From Nematopogon swammerdamellus (taxonomy: Eukaryota > Arthropoda > Insecta > Lepidoptera > Adelidae): a DNA stretch of 64,000 nucleotides. A program made the translations under genes and the position numbers. This document shows positions 52,891 through 64,000 of the stretch, piece by piece. Within the stretch, counting starts at the first letter, position 1, and every line of letters begins with the position of its first letter. Location: contig OX336344.1 in the NCBI GenBank assembly GCA_946902875.1, forward strand, positions 23,767,791 through 23,831,790. The letters are read 5' to 3'. The notes under the pieces are model-generated. The model had not been told where the DNA came from and made no database searches. It worked only from the letters and a program-made list of their open reading frames with translations.

Positions 52891-54295
52891 GGAAGGAAGG
52901 ATATGACATTCTTTATAATCCAATAAGAATCACCAAGGATATTTTTATCACCCTCGTTATTTATTTTTAGGTTTCGTAGCCAGGGCGCATGGGGAGAACT
53001 ACTTGTATGAGTTATTATTATTAAAATCTTCCTGAATAACCTAAATACAAAATTATTATATAAAAATAATCTTTGTTAATTGTCCATCTTCAGCAAGGTT
53101 ACTTCGTTGAGGAGACATTTGGGGAAATAATAATTATCTCGTAATACATACAACTGTGACTCAAACCAGTCGTCCGGTCGGTTCCTGTCATAAAATAGGA
53201 GTACAGAGCGTCCGCCCGACGGAGCGGCGAGTGTGCGGGCAGCTTAATATGCTCTGCAACACCCGGGCGCCCCGGCGGGTGTCCGACCGCGCCGTCGCCG
53301 CCGCCCCCGCCGCCGTAATTAGGAGCCGCGTGAAATATCGACTCGTTAAAATCGACACTCCCCCCTCCACCACCCCGCGCCGTTCCGCACCGGTTGGGTG
53401 GGAAGAATCACGCGCAATTATCTGATGCTGAATTTTTTTAAATATTTTTTTCCTGAAATTAATTTGAAGTATCTTTTCGTGCCGCCCGGTTGTACATGCG
53501 ATACATGACGCTGTCGGGGCGTTATTGCGGTGAATAATTTGGGCGCAAATGCTGGTTTCTCTGATGCAGTATTGGATGGTACGGCCTACTGCACACTGCA
53601 TACTGATACTACTGCAACCGTCATCGATGCTACACTTACTACTTCCTTTACACGAAGACTAGCTATGCTTGCCTCCAAGGCGCTTAAAACATCCGCCGGC
53701 TACTAGCACAAGGTCTCATCGCTCATCTGTCTCCAGGGCAGCGAACACTGTACACTGAGTGAGCGCATGATGTCCATCGTAGCACAAGTACACTTTCCCA
53801 CTCTCCCTCGCGGCGTGCGATCTTTGCGCGGTGGTTTCGCCAGGTGCTTTGCTCGAGGCGGCGCGACGCGACGTGATGCCTGGGGCCGAGCTTGCAGAAA
53901 GTAAGTCGAGTTCGCTTCGTGTGTTGGCGTCGCGGCGCCTAGTCGGCTTCCGCGCACAAACATTCACTAATTGTCTCCAGGGCAAGGGCTCCACTGTACT
54001 CGAACCGGTGTAACGCCGCATAGTCTTAGTTAATCTTCTAGAGCACGCAGCCTACGAGCGCTGGCCAGTGCAAGTACGCCGGGCTGTCCATTGCTTTTGT
54101 CGCGGTAGATCAGCAGGCGAACACATGAATGTCGGGGGCAGGGTTGGTGAGGCGCGGTAGGTTGCTGATCCCCTGCATCTCAGTGTTGAGGATCACTTCC
54201 GGTCTCCCAAATTGGCGTTCTGACGTCGTCATGATTGACTCAGGGTCACTTGTCGTGTGTAGTCTGGCGGACATGGTTTCTTTGTCATCTCCCGT
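52891..54295. other. Noncoding sequence
   Basis: No gene supported. 53200-53400 is a GC island. The phrase GTCTCCAGGGCA occurs twice (53728 and 53974) about 245 bp apart, without longer similarity. Confidence 0.45.
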
Positions 54296-54960
54296 CGCAG
54301 CGTGTTTATTTTATTTATTTATTTATTTTAAGGAAACACACAGTTATCAATATCATAAATTAAATAAACTTATAGTAATAACATAAACCAGTAAAGTTTC
54401 CACAATTAGGAAAAACTATAAACATGTTTCAAAACTAGTATATAATAAAAAAAAGAAGTGAAATATATGCAAAAAAAAAATCTAAATTAGTAATGAAATT
54501 TTAAGCACCTAGAGCAAATTAATTTCTGTGCACAAAGTTAAACACTGTTTCTTAAAACTACTTAATTTTGAGTTAAATATGTCTGCACTATGGAAAATTT
54601 CATTATAAATTTACAACTTCTATCAATAAATCTATGTTTACTGTAATTACAGTGGGTTTTATATAAAATGAAAGTGTCGTTGGAACGTGTTCGTTTGTTT
54701 GGGCATCTGAATTTAATTCTCTCCAGTAAGTAGGGAGATTCGACAATGTTGTTAATAATTTTGTATAAGAAGGTAACGTCCGAAATTTGTCTTCTCTGCG
54801 ACAGAGGATATAAAGAAAATAAGTATTCATATATAAGTGTTGCAGAAGCTTATAAAAATATATATTTGTATTCCTTATAACAGGCTCTTTTTCAACGATA
54901 TGCCACATGAGACATGATGCACTTAAACAGTTTTTTTCCCCTTCTAATTTGTCCCCCAAA
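54296..54960 (-). repeat. Possible retroelement 3' end, minus strand, with (TTTA)n tail
   Basis: The tail TTTATTTATTTATTTATTTT at 54309-54330 reads as an A-rich end on the minus strand. Upstream on that strand a 118-codon frame (54959-54603) has no motif I can name. The arrangement suggests a LINE 3' end, but the evidence is weak. Confidence 0.4.
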
Positions 54961-55039
54961 ACTTACCCCCAAAATCGAAATTCGTTCATTTATTTACCCT
55001 GTACGCCCGTCATTGGCCATTAAACTCTATTAATTAAAA

Positions 55040-55456
55040 AGTTAAATTACAAATTTAAAAAACCCCCGACTCTTAAAAAGTCAAAAATAATTTCCGTTTA
55101 CTTACTTAAAGGAGTCGGTAGACCGCTAAGTAAATTCCCGCGCAACTTTTGAGTCTTTATATTTAATTTACTTAGCGGTCCCCCGACTCCTTTAAGTAAG
55201 TAAACGGAAATTATTTTTGACTTTTTAAGAGTCGGGGGTTTTTTAAATTTGTAATTTAACTTTTATTTCAAGCTTTTTAAAAAAAACCGCATGCAAATCG
55301 GTCCACTTTTGAAGATAATAATTTTTTTTATTACTTAATTACTTAATTACTTGATTACAAACATAGCTAAGAACCATCCCGATTAAACAGGCTTCCTAAT
55401 AAAAAAAACCGCATCCAAATCGGTCCATCCGTTTGGGAGCTACGATGCCACAGACA

Positions 55457-55497
<41 letters not shown>

Positions 55498-55535
55498 AAC
55501 TTATAACACCCCTCCGTTTTTTTCGTCGGGGGTTA
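55040..55535. repeat. Family E element with a ~97-bp-arm palindrome
   Basis: The left arm (55040-55136) and right arm (55166-55263) are near-exact reverse complements containing CCCCCGACTCTTAAAAAGTC and ATTTCCGTTTACTTACTTAA, with a 29-bp spacer. The right arm continues as normal family E through CCGCATCCAAATCGGTCCAT, (CA)n at 55459-55494 and CCCCTCCGTTTTTTTCGTCG to 55535. The 22.8-kb copy has only the right-arm part, so the left arm is an inverted duplication. Confidence 0.9.
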
Positions 55536-55559
55536 AAAAGTATTGAATTTCACCTTTTT

Positions 55560-55662
55560 TGGTCCAGTAGATTCGGAGAAAATAGGCTGTCATAGACAGA
55601 CACAAGAGTGATCCTATAAGGGTTCCATTGTTTCCCTCCTTTGAGGTACGGATCCCTAAAAA
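55560..55662 (+). repeat. SINE-like 3' fragment
   Basis: GGTCCAGTAGATTCGGAG, GACAGACACAAGAGTGATCC, TAAGGGTTCC and the terminal ACGGATCCCTAAAAA match the element at 2236-2385. Confidence 0.65.
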
Positions 55663-57829
55663 CACTATGCATTCTATTTAAGCCAAGATAAACTTCAATA
55701 TACATTCTGGGATTATGTTGAATGTATTCAAAACAAGTGTGAAATAGTTTAAGCTAGGTCCTCAGAATCCCGCTCAGAGAAAATTCCGAGAAAATCGGAT
55801 TACGGGCGCCGGCGCCGCGCGACTGTGCTGCACCCATAAATACAAAATCAATCTGAAAAGGATTCCCCCTACCGGAGCAAATGAACACTCCATTTTTTTA
55901 TAAATAAAACATGAAGGGCTAAATGATGGCACGTCGCTTCGGGCGCGGGAGGAGAGCCGAGCGAGACGCCGCCGCCGGGGGGGAGGCCGGGAGCCGAGCC
56001 GGGCCGGGAGGCGGCGCGTGGGCGGCTCCGCTCTCGGCCTTGCGGGGAAATTAGAGCGATAAAAACTTTTCTCTGCATTCTACGAGAATTTTATTGTCTG
56101 CTCGACGCGACGACGGCGACGTCGGGATCTGTCATTTTATCGGTTATTGGCCCAACTGGCATATTCTTACGGTTACCTGATATATACGATTGTTTGCACT
56201 CGAAGGCTAGTCGAACCATTGAAAAACCCTTTGGGAGTAGAAAGTCTCATGTTTCCTTTAATAGTATGTAATAGATGTATGTGCGGTTTGAGTGAGTGGT
56301 TTCGGCAACAACTCATCTTCGTTCTCTTTATTTTTCTTAGTTTCCAGCGGGCGACACACAAATGCCGGAGGCTACAAGAGAAATAAAATTAAAAATTATT
56401 ATTGATATTATTGATGTGCGGTGTGAGGCTATTCCTTATTTTCGCGATACCGCCTTCTTATCTACCTGCTATACCTGACATTGTAATATAAATGTTATGG
56501 TGATTGTATTGATAACACGGCGACGACGTCGGGTGTAAGCGGTGGGTGTTGGACTAGGTGCGGTGCGGTGCGGCGGTGGTGAAGCGAGCGGTCGGATGAG
56601 CGATGTCCGCGCGGCTATCGGCGCCTCGCGAGCCGAGCATACGTCACGCCGCCCCGCCCCGCCCCGCTGCTGTCTATCTCGCTGCCTCCACATCGCTCCT
56701 GTCGCTCGCCGCCCGTCCCTCGTAGTCGGTATTGCTGCAGCATCCGTGTGTCAGAAGCAGCCAGTAGTACGTAGTTTTATTCAGGCTTTTAGTGTACCCC
56801 ACACGGCACGGCTCTTCGTGTCGTCCGTCGCTCGGTGTTTCCGCACTTGCTACCGGCGCCGCTAGCGACTGGCACCTACGCAATAGGACTGTAGCGCGGC
56901 CGATATATAGCGGCAATATTTCCTTGCGCCCTAACCCTCACTCATCACATCACCGCGGCTGCCCCTCCCCCCTCCCCCCCGCCGAGCACGACGCGTGCGG
57001 AAACTTCAAATTTTGTGTGTGTGTGTGTGTGTGCGGGCGCGGCGGGTACGCGGTCGAGGGGGGGGGGGGGGGGGGGGGGGGGAGCTGCTGCAGCGATACA
57101 CCACTGAGAACGCGCAGGAACACAACAGCTGGGACGGCAGAGGAGCGAAGCATAACAGAGCTGAGATATCGAGTCTAATTTCATGAAAGAGAAGTGGAGA
57201 GCGCGGTACTCGCCGACACGACAGATTGCTTCGTAGCGACACGACGACGACACCGAGTGGGTGAGAGGAGTGAGCTGCAAATCTCCTCAATCCTCGAAAT
57301 GAAAAGTGACGCCGCCGCGTCGCGCCGTCTCAGTCTCTGGCGAGAATGATGTAGAGCAAACTGCGAGGAACAAAATGAAATCGACTCCAATAAAAAACAC
57401 CCCATCGAAACCCTTAAATTTTGACCGGTCGCGTCGCGCCGCGCCGTGCCGCCCAGCCGGCTCATAAATTTTAAATCGCTTAAAATTCGATTCAGCTCTG
57501 TCGTCTAAACGCTTTTTAAGTCAGCTCTTAAGCGATCGCTTCTTTTGGTTGCGGGCGAAGTAGTCCGGTGCAGAGTTCTAATGCATTTTGCATGTCGGTC
57601 GGACCGCGGACGCGCCCGCGCCGCCCCCACTCCGCCCCCCGCCCCCCGCCCGGCTCGCTCAGCGGCGACGCCTCCACTGTAGCTAATGCATTCAATCATC
57701 TTTTTTTTGTTCGTAAGCAGATACGAGTACAGAGCGCGAGTGCATCGATATCGAAGCGAAACTGCGAAGAGCTTCAACTAAGCTCTGAAAGAAGGCAATT
57801 GAGCGACTAACCGAAGCGTATCTATTATA
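55663..57829. other. Noncoding sequence with several GC islands
   Basis: No gene supported. GC islands at 55920-56060, 56550-56720, 56930-57080 and 57600-57670 alternate with T-rich sequence. Frames up to 128 codons on both strands follow the islands and repeats, with no recognisable domain. Confidence 0.45.
57058..57082. repeat. 25-base uninterrupted G run
   Basis: G runs continuously from 57058 to 57082, preceded by GGTACGCGGTCGA and a (GT)n tract at 57017-57032. Such a run is prone to quadruplex formation and to length errors in sequencing. Confidence 0.95.
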
Positions 57830-58660
57830 CAGCGTGTTCGGCACATCGAGCGACAATTTTTTTTATAGGTAAATGGGGTCATTTTCAAGGTTTTGACCCA
57901 TGCAACCTTTTGTCAGGTGTCACGTGGTACCGGCATACAATTTTTTTTCCTTATTTTTGAAAATTACCAAAATCCCAGCTTTAAACCTTGGTAACTTTTT
58001 TGTTTATGAATGGATCAGAACGAAATAACATTTATTGGATTTAACTATTTATTGCAAGGAGGATTATTTATTGTATCTTTATTCTAGAAAAAATATTATT
58101 TGACGAAGTTAATACCATGAAAAGGTCTTATAACATCCCAAAGTCCAGAGGATGAGTAAAAATATGACAGAATTTTAATTTCTTAATTAACAAAAAAAAA
58201 AAAACTCACGGTAATTGAGCTTCTTTCGAAAGAGCTTCTTTTCTTTTAAAAAGTTTGCTAGTTTATGCTCTTTCCAATGGTACACCACATGTCATACAAA
58301 TCATTCACTATTTGGTGGCCAGAATTAGGGATAATTTGCTAGAGTCTAAACATTAACAATCGAAGCGAAGTAGTTCGAATTGAACAAAGTGGCCGCGACC
58401 GTTACATGTTCTAAATTTGAAAATGCTCCGGAAAACGCTCTCAACACGGGAAGCGACCACCGATAAGTGGCCCTGTTACAAAGTGGCCGTGTTGTCGTTC
58501 TGTTCTGGTCTCTGTCCCTCATTTTGGCCACATATATTTAGCCTTGACCTTTACCTTGATCTCCAAGACATCCGTCTGCTCGTCTATTTATGGGAGGAGG
58601 AACACAGTCTCAAATTATAGGCTAATTTCGCTGGTTAGTTATAGCGACACCCTCTATCAT
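57830..58660. mobile_element. Possible DNA transposon remnant
   Basis: The left boundary ATACAGCGTGTTCGGCACAT and right boundary (reverse complement ATAGAGGGTGTCGCTATAAC) resemble degenerate terminal inverted repeats of the CAGGGTG type. The interior (~830 bp) is AT-rich with no transposase. The TIR match is weak, so this is tentative. Confidence 0.35.
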
Positions 58661-59584
58661 TTTATGAAGGATATGATATGGTAACTCATATTTTGAATGT
58701 TAGTTGCATATTAAAGATGTTTTAATGTTTCTTAATAAACGATTTCCTTGCATTTTGTATCTGTAATTTCTTGGTTACGAAGCTTTTCCTTGGTCCCTTT
58801 TTTATGAAAGTAAAATAAAAGAGTGCGGATTGTAGGGAGTGGTGCTAGTTAAATATTGATTGAAGAAGCCGAGCGACTTTGTTGTCCGATGTCTGCGCGG
58901 CGGGGCGGCGGCGGCGGCGGCGGCGCGGCGGGCCGCCTCCACTCTACCGACACATACATTTGCATAATTTATTCGGAACTGAGACCACACACAAGCCACT
59001 CTCCGCCGCCGTGAGGCGCGGAGCCGCTGGCTATTCAGTTGACGTACGTCGTGGGCGCGTGCGTGCAAGTGTGCGTACGCGCGTGCGTGTGCGTGCGCAC
59101 GGAAAATATTTTGAAAATGTTTTCTTTTCACAGAAGTACAAACGCACAAGTAGGCACACACATGCAGCAAGGTCCCGGACTCTCGGACAACTCTGACGTC
59201 CAAAAGCGTCCGTATATTGTGATTGGCTATTTCCAAATTCCTAAGCTCAACCCGCCGCGCCGGCTGTGAATTGTTAACACCGCATTCCCGTGCCCCCCAC
59301 CCGCTCCCGCTGCTCTCCTCCCTCACCTCAGCCTACCCGCTCCTGTTTGCATTTTTGCAACTAGTATAACAAAGAAAACAAGTCAGAATAATTACATGAG
59401 ATGCAAAATAAATTCGACCAGTGAACACAATTAAGAAACGTGAACGTAGCAAAAGAGACGAACGAGTAGTCGGTGATAGCAAAATAATGTTGATATCAAC
59501 ATTTAAATATATTTTGAAATTATAAAATTATAAAATATGAAACCTAAAATGGTTGACTTCTTCAGCTACATCACACCGCCGCGG
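58661..59584. other. Noncoding sequence with GC island
   Basis: 58900-58940 is GGCGGC-rich; 59040-59100 is GTGCG-rich. No gene supported. Confidence 0.45.
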
Positions 59585-59690
59585 TGAACTAGGTGCCTCT
59601 TCAGTGCTTTACTCTGGTCGTGCCCGCTACGTTGAACTGGACAGAACACACCTTTAATTGATCTTCAGTTGGACTTTCGGGAACACCCCA
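59585..59690 (+). repeat. Family D fragment
   Basis: GGTGAACTAGGTGCCTCTTC, CTCTGGTCGTGCCCGCTACG and TTGAACTGGACAGAACACAC match the 5' part of family D at 18.6 and 23.6 kb. Confidence 0.65.
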
Positions 59691-61037
59691 CATTTTTTTA
59701 AAGGTAAAAATACATTATTAATATCACAAAAACATTAAATAAAATCATACAATAATATCTTAGTAATACAAACTAACAAACAAACAAAATCATTTATTGT
59801 GTAAATTAAATTAAAAGATACAACAAAAAAAATCTTTTACAACGATGTGTGCTCAGAGCTAGGCACTAGGCTCCCACCTGTAATAAAAATATAAGTTACT
59901 ATATCTATTTCAATATTGTTTAGAAGTTTTTAAATTTAACTATTTATTTGTCATAAGCAGTTTTAATAATTTCTGTAAAAAAATTGGTTGTCTGTAAAGT
60001 CGGTTTACGGACGATAGTTTTACGTGATGATGTGGAATAATCGTAGTACATAGAGCAAAGATCAGTAGTTCTATTTCCAGTAGAAAGATTAATCATCTTG
60101 TGACTGGCCATCAATAAACTTCTGTTGTCTGATCTTGACGGTTTTATTTCTTAAGACGTTTCCATGGTAACTTTGACTATACCGATTGTGCCTCTCTATC
60201 GCTTGTTACGCGTTCTTGCTTGCACACACAGGCTCAGATGGAACGTGACACTTTTTCGTGTGTGCAGACGGTGTTCATCAATTTATAAGACGTGACGTCA
60301 TCACGTCAAAAAATACCACCATGAACAGATTATGTTGGGGGTACGGGGCCGTGGCGGTACGTAGATATATGTTGTCGCAATTGACGTAGCGTGTGTTGTG
60401 CGAGCTCGCGGCGGCGTGGCGGCGGCGCGGGGGCGGCACCGCGGCGGCGGAGCGCCGGCGGACCCTATAAGCTGTTTTTCACGGGAGCATCTCTCCGGCC
60501 GAAAGAAGTTGCGGTTGTTTTCTCGGCCGTCGAGGGCGAGCGCGGGGGAGGAGCGGGGGCGGAGGGGGCGGAGGGGGCGGAGGGGGCCGGAGGAGCTGCT
60601 TGTGCAACTCGCTCACGTATTTTTTTAGCACCAGCGAGCCGTGAACGAAGCTTAATAATGTCATAACCCCACCCTTTGAGCTTGTCACTGCACGCGCAGG
60701 GCTGCCACCGTTGCCAGCGCGCGCCGGGGCCGCCGAGCAGCTGGACTCCCAGTGTCGCGTCTCTACAAAAATACCTCTCTGAAACATCGAACCAATTTAA
60801 GTAATAAAATATAACGGCGTCAGTCTAAGCATATAGCAACTACTATTTATAACGAAATAATCGTTCTAATCGTCTGCACGCACCGCGCTGCACCACGCCG
60901 CGCAGTCATCGTATTCATTGCTCTAAATTTCACCAGTGGGATGGTGCAGTAGATGGATACTTACAATATTATTCTTATAAAATTATCACTTAAATTATTA
61001 TAGTCAATTAAATTCTCAGGTCACAATAAATATTAAG
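59691..61037. other. Noncoding sequence
   Basis: 59750-59870 (CAAAATCATTTATTGTGTAA …) looks like a reversed LINE tail. 60395-60470 and 60535-60600 are strongly GC-rich, with GGAGGGGGCGGAGGGGGCGG repeats. A GTGACGTCATCACGTC palindrome-like word lies near 60293-60308. No gene supported. Confidence 0.45.
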
Positions 61038-61215
61038 ATAAGATAAGATAAGATAATCGTTTATTTTGCATAATAACTAACTTAACCTATTTACATTTTA
61101 TATACAATTCTTAATTTATGCAAAATTGGCCATTCGGCTCAGCGTGTGCCAGGGCAGGACAGTCCTTTTCTGGCGCTGTTTTTCAGCCGTTGCCATGTGT
61201 GTGTGTGTGTGTGTG
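61038..61215 (-). repeat. (AAGAT)n and reversed LINE tail, then (GT)n
   Basis: AAGATAAGATAAGATAAGAT followed by AATCGTTTATTTTGCATAAT looks like a pentanucleotide LINE tail read from the opposite strand, similar in plan to 33045-33100. (GT)n lies at 61197-61215. Confidence 0.5.
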
Positions 61216-61909
61216 TTAAGAGGGTGTGTGTGTGTTAGGGTGCGTGTGCGAGTAGTATTGAATGAGCAACACGTAGCAATGCAGTATTAGTGTCAGATTG
61301 TCCCTGACTGGCGACCAGGTCAGCTGGCGACAGAGTCGACAGATATTTGCAGCAACTCTAGCAAGACAATAGGCTCGTTACAACAAGTGGGCGCGCGGCG
61401 CGGGGGCGGGGGCGCCGCCGAGTTAACTTCTCGCTAATAAAATCCTTCCTTTCACTCCAATCACCGAGGCTTTTGGCCCGACTCGACCGTCTGACTGACT
61501 CGAAAGTCGAAACGAAACAAAAGGAAAGTGTTGTGTCAACCCCGGCTCTGGCGGGGGCGCAGTGCGGCGCGGGGGCGGGGGCGGGGGCGGGCACGTCCGC
61601 CGCGACGCGACGCTGAAAAAGATCGCTGATGGCCGTAATCCAGGGGCGCGCCGCCGGCCGCCCTGCATTTATATTGTGAGATTGTATGTGCGGTAATTGA
61701 ATGCGGAGGAGCAGAGAGATCAATTTAATATTCTTTGTCTTTATTGCCGACGTTGACACCCTCGTTGCGGCGCCGCCGGGGCGGGGCGGGGGGCGCGGGG
61801 CGCGGGGCCAGTCTGAATATCTACTTCACGCACGTCTTGGCAAAAAGGAAAGGAAAATTCCCTACGTTCACAGAGCGCGCTGGTTGATCGTTTAGTCATT
61901 CAGAGTGCT
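61216..61909. other. Noncoding sequence with GC islands
   Basis: 61385-61425 and 61550-61605 have GGGGGCGGGGGCGG repeats; 61770-61810 is GGGGCGGGGCGGG-like. No gene supported. Confidence 0.45.
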
Positions 61910-62285
61910 GTGTGGGGCCGAGTGCGAGCGAGCCCCCCACAGAGAGTACTGTGTGGGGCCGGTACTTAAAAAGAATAGCCCCACTGCATCTCTTCCCGTG
62001 CATGTCGTAAAAGGCGACTAAGGGATAAGGACAAGATACCGTGCTAAAGGGCGACAGGCTCGCCACCTCTCACCTTGGCACGGTACTTCCACCAAGTCAT
62101 GCAGCAGGTGGTTCTTCGTGCCTTACTTGCTGCTTGATCGATCGATGTCTTGTTCGAATACTTTGCGAAACGTGGTGGTCGGTGTTGTGCTGTTGTGTAA
62201 TTTAGCGGAGTTCTTGCAGCACAACACCGATTGCTCTGCTTACCCCGATTGTCGGGATTCAGCGTGTGTGATATGTATGTATGTA
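61910..62285 (+). mobile_element. Family A retroposon, complete, with 14-bp target-site duplication
   Basis: The word TCATTCAGAGTGCT flanks the element exactly (61896-61909 and 62286-62299). It begins GTGTGGGGCCGAGTGCGAGC. It contains a short duplication of CTGTGTGGGGCCG, CCCTTAGTCGCC (inverted as GGCGACTAAGGGATAAGG), the ~13-bp conserved stem, CCCCGATTGTCGGGATTCAG, and a final (TATG)n tail. A 14-bp duplication and a simple-repeat tail indicate target-primed retroposition. No open frame is present, so it is a SINE or a truncated LINE 3' end. Confidence 0.92.
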
Positions 62286-64000
62286 TCATTCAGAGTGCTC
62301 TTAAGAAACTGACTTACGTGTCAGTGAAATAAGTCAATTTATCATCATTCTCAATTAATAGATTTAGTTTTTCTGTTTTGGATGTTATATTTTAATATTG
62401 TGCATTTTATTGTTTGTGTCGTTACATTGAATCATTGGAATCATTTTAGGCTAGGCGTATGCTGGCGCGCTGGCGGCACAGCCACAGACAACGCAGACAT
62501 CGTAGCTACAGATGTTGCGTGAGGCAGGTGATGCAGACGCAGCACTCTGCGTATGCTACGGCAGCGTGTTTTGGTCTGTTGATGTAGCAAGTGGCAAGAA
62601 ATACAAGAAAACAATACGAAGCTGCGTCGCCTGCGCGCAGAAACTGTACACTGAGTACAACTCGACGCAGACGCAGAAACTGCGCGAACTGCCGAGCAGC
62701 ATACGCAGGTTCATACATGTCTGTAGAATACAAAATGTGTGCGGCCCGCGCCACACAGATCTGCGTCGCGCAGAAATGTCTGCGCGCCAGCATACGCCTA
62801 GCCTTGTTTTAATATTTTCTTTAAATTGTAAGCAGCGAGTCTGCGATCTGATTCTATATTGCGTGCGAATGTATGCTGGCCTTTAACCGTCCGTCAGTCG
62901 CTTTCCAATTGATCGCTCTCGTAACAAAAGAGAGCACGTACTTAATACGACTACACATTTGCCGAAGATAGTATTTTATCTATCTACTCGGGTCATTACT
63001 GCAAGAGCAAAGCTGTAAGGATAGCAGCAGGCGGCGGCACGGCGCGGCGCGGCAGTGCCGGCGAGTAGCTGGTGCGGGAGCTCGGTGCGCGGTGCGGTGC
63101 GGGTGTGCGCGGCATGTCTGGTGGTCGCAGGGAGGATACTATATGATTACATTAAAGCGCAATGTCTGACCCGGCGACGTGCACTCCGCCCCCCCGTCCG
63201 TCCGTTCACAATTTATGCGAGGGCGGCACAGGGACGCACTCGGGCCGTCGTCGTGTCGTCGGAAATAGCAGTTTCACTTTTGCCAGATGTGTCAAACGAC
63301 GAAGAAAGTTAAAAGAGCAAAGATGGTGTTTTACCGATTCTGGTCAGAAAAGGGACAAAAAAGTCTAAAATCTAATATCAAATAAATCAGTGCACCTAAT
63401 AATTTCATGAATGGTCACAAGACACATTGGAAGTAGATTGGAGGAAAACAACATTCGGCGACAATTTCATGTGACCATGAGTTATTGCCCTAGATAGCAC
63501 TATCGTTATTGAAAAACAGGCAAGACGAGACGAGACGGGCAGATAGATAACGAATAGGTATACAACTGTGTGATAGTGGAGAGATTGTGTAGTTACTATC
63601 TGTACCATAGTCCCGGGCCGGCTCGCTCGAGTTCAACTTTGCGTCTCTCATAGTTTACGTGGACCCGGAAAATTATTTAAAGTCGTTTCCTAGATCGATA
63701 TTCATAAAATAAAGGAACTACTTCCGTCCGTCGCCGTGTCATAAAACTTTATCTGCCTCCGTAGTGCGGCCCTGGCGGGCGGGGCGGAGCGGCGCCGTGC
63801 GGTCGGCGGAGGAAGTCTCTCGAGCTTTTATTAAAAAATACGAAGTGTTCGAACGTCGCCAACGGGCTCTTAACCCTTACGGTTATCGGTGCGAGTCGTG
63901 CGAGCTGTAAATATGAGACACTCCAATGTTAGCTCTCCGCGGAGACCGTTACGATAATACCAGAGATGGAATTATCCGGCGCGGCGGAGGCGGGGCGGTG
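62286..64000. other. Noncoding sequence
   Basis: No gene supported. 62490-62800 is rich in GCAGACGCAG/CTGCGCGC-type words and open in several frames, without domain likeness. GC islands lie at 63030-63070 and 63765-63800 and at the very end. Confidence 0.45.

Noticed and set aside
56542..57178. Long plus-strand frames of 107-128 codons
   Set aside because: They track a GC island, the GT tract and the poly-G run, and have counterparts on the other strand; composition artefacts.
58802..59326. 174-codon minus-strand frame
   Set aside because: Ala/Arg/His-rich sequence derived from GC-rich and GTGCG-rich tracts; no domain and opposite-strand frames are equally long.
62506..62886. 95- to 124-codon frames on both strands
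   Set aside because: Sequence biased toward CTGCGC/GCAGACGCAG words keeps several frames open; nothing protein-like recognised.

Overview
This is a eukaryotic, almost certainly lepidopteran (moth or butterfly) genomic window. It is repeat-dense and gene-poor. AT-rich sequence alternates with short, very GC-rich islands. It carries repeat types familiar from moth genomes: CR1/jockey-like LINE relics, an RTE-like 3' tail ending in TGA repeats, tRNA-like SINE heads, GACAGACA / GGAACCCTAAAAA tails, a Penelope-like fold-back and a mariner with TA target sites. There is no prokaryotic gene organisation, CRISPR array or operon.

The only confidently recognised host gene is on the + strand at about 15.2-17.2 kb. 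It is a piece of an immunoglobulin-superfamily gene of the DIP (Dpr-interacting protein)/lachesin type. One exon (15190-15375) encodes the second half of Ig1, and the next (17011-17200) encodes the Ig1-Ig2 junction and first half of Ig2. The other exons of the three-Ig protein were not found, which fits the long introns of this family. Most of the window may therefore be intron of this gene. Two further exon-like segments (31576-31698, a C-terminal hydrophobic tail; 37427-37528, unidentified) have good splice signals but no identity.

The most unusual structure is the end of the Ig1 exon. Its last 123 bp, with a 33-bp spacer that starts GTGAGT and ends CAG, is repeated eight more times in tandem at exactly 156 bp (15376-16623). 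The reading frame stays open throughout and every donor is in the same phase. Unit types recur in a higher-order pattern (A-B-C, then A-B-B-C), with variation concentrated in the strand E to F part of the domain.

Layout: 0-15 kb is intergenic or intronic sequence with LINE tails, a Penelope-like fold-back (3.3-4.1 kb), SINEs and a hexamer microsatellite. 15-17.2 kb holds the Ig exons and array. 17-31 kb is GC-island noncoding DNA with SINEs, a composite tandem array (28.7-29.2 kb) and a 5S-rRNA-like fragment. 31.7-41.8 kb is a mirror-like transposon cluster: repeat X (+), LINE (+) with a nested insertion, a 102-bp minisatellite, LINE (-), repeat X (-). 42.6-45.6 kb holds a 74-bp seven-copy array, a TA-flanked MITE and an internally deleted mariner. 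47.5-48.6 kb is another LINE relic. 48.6-64 kb is mostly noncoding with fold-backs, SINEs, a 25-G run, and a retroposon with a clear 14-bp target-site duplication (61.9-62.3 kb).

Family names A, D, E, F, G, H, I, J and X are my own labels for repeats that recur inside this window. Homology statements come from reading alone; no database search was possible.
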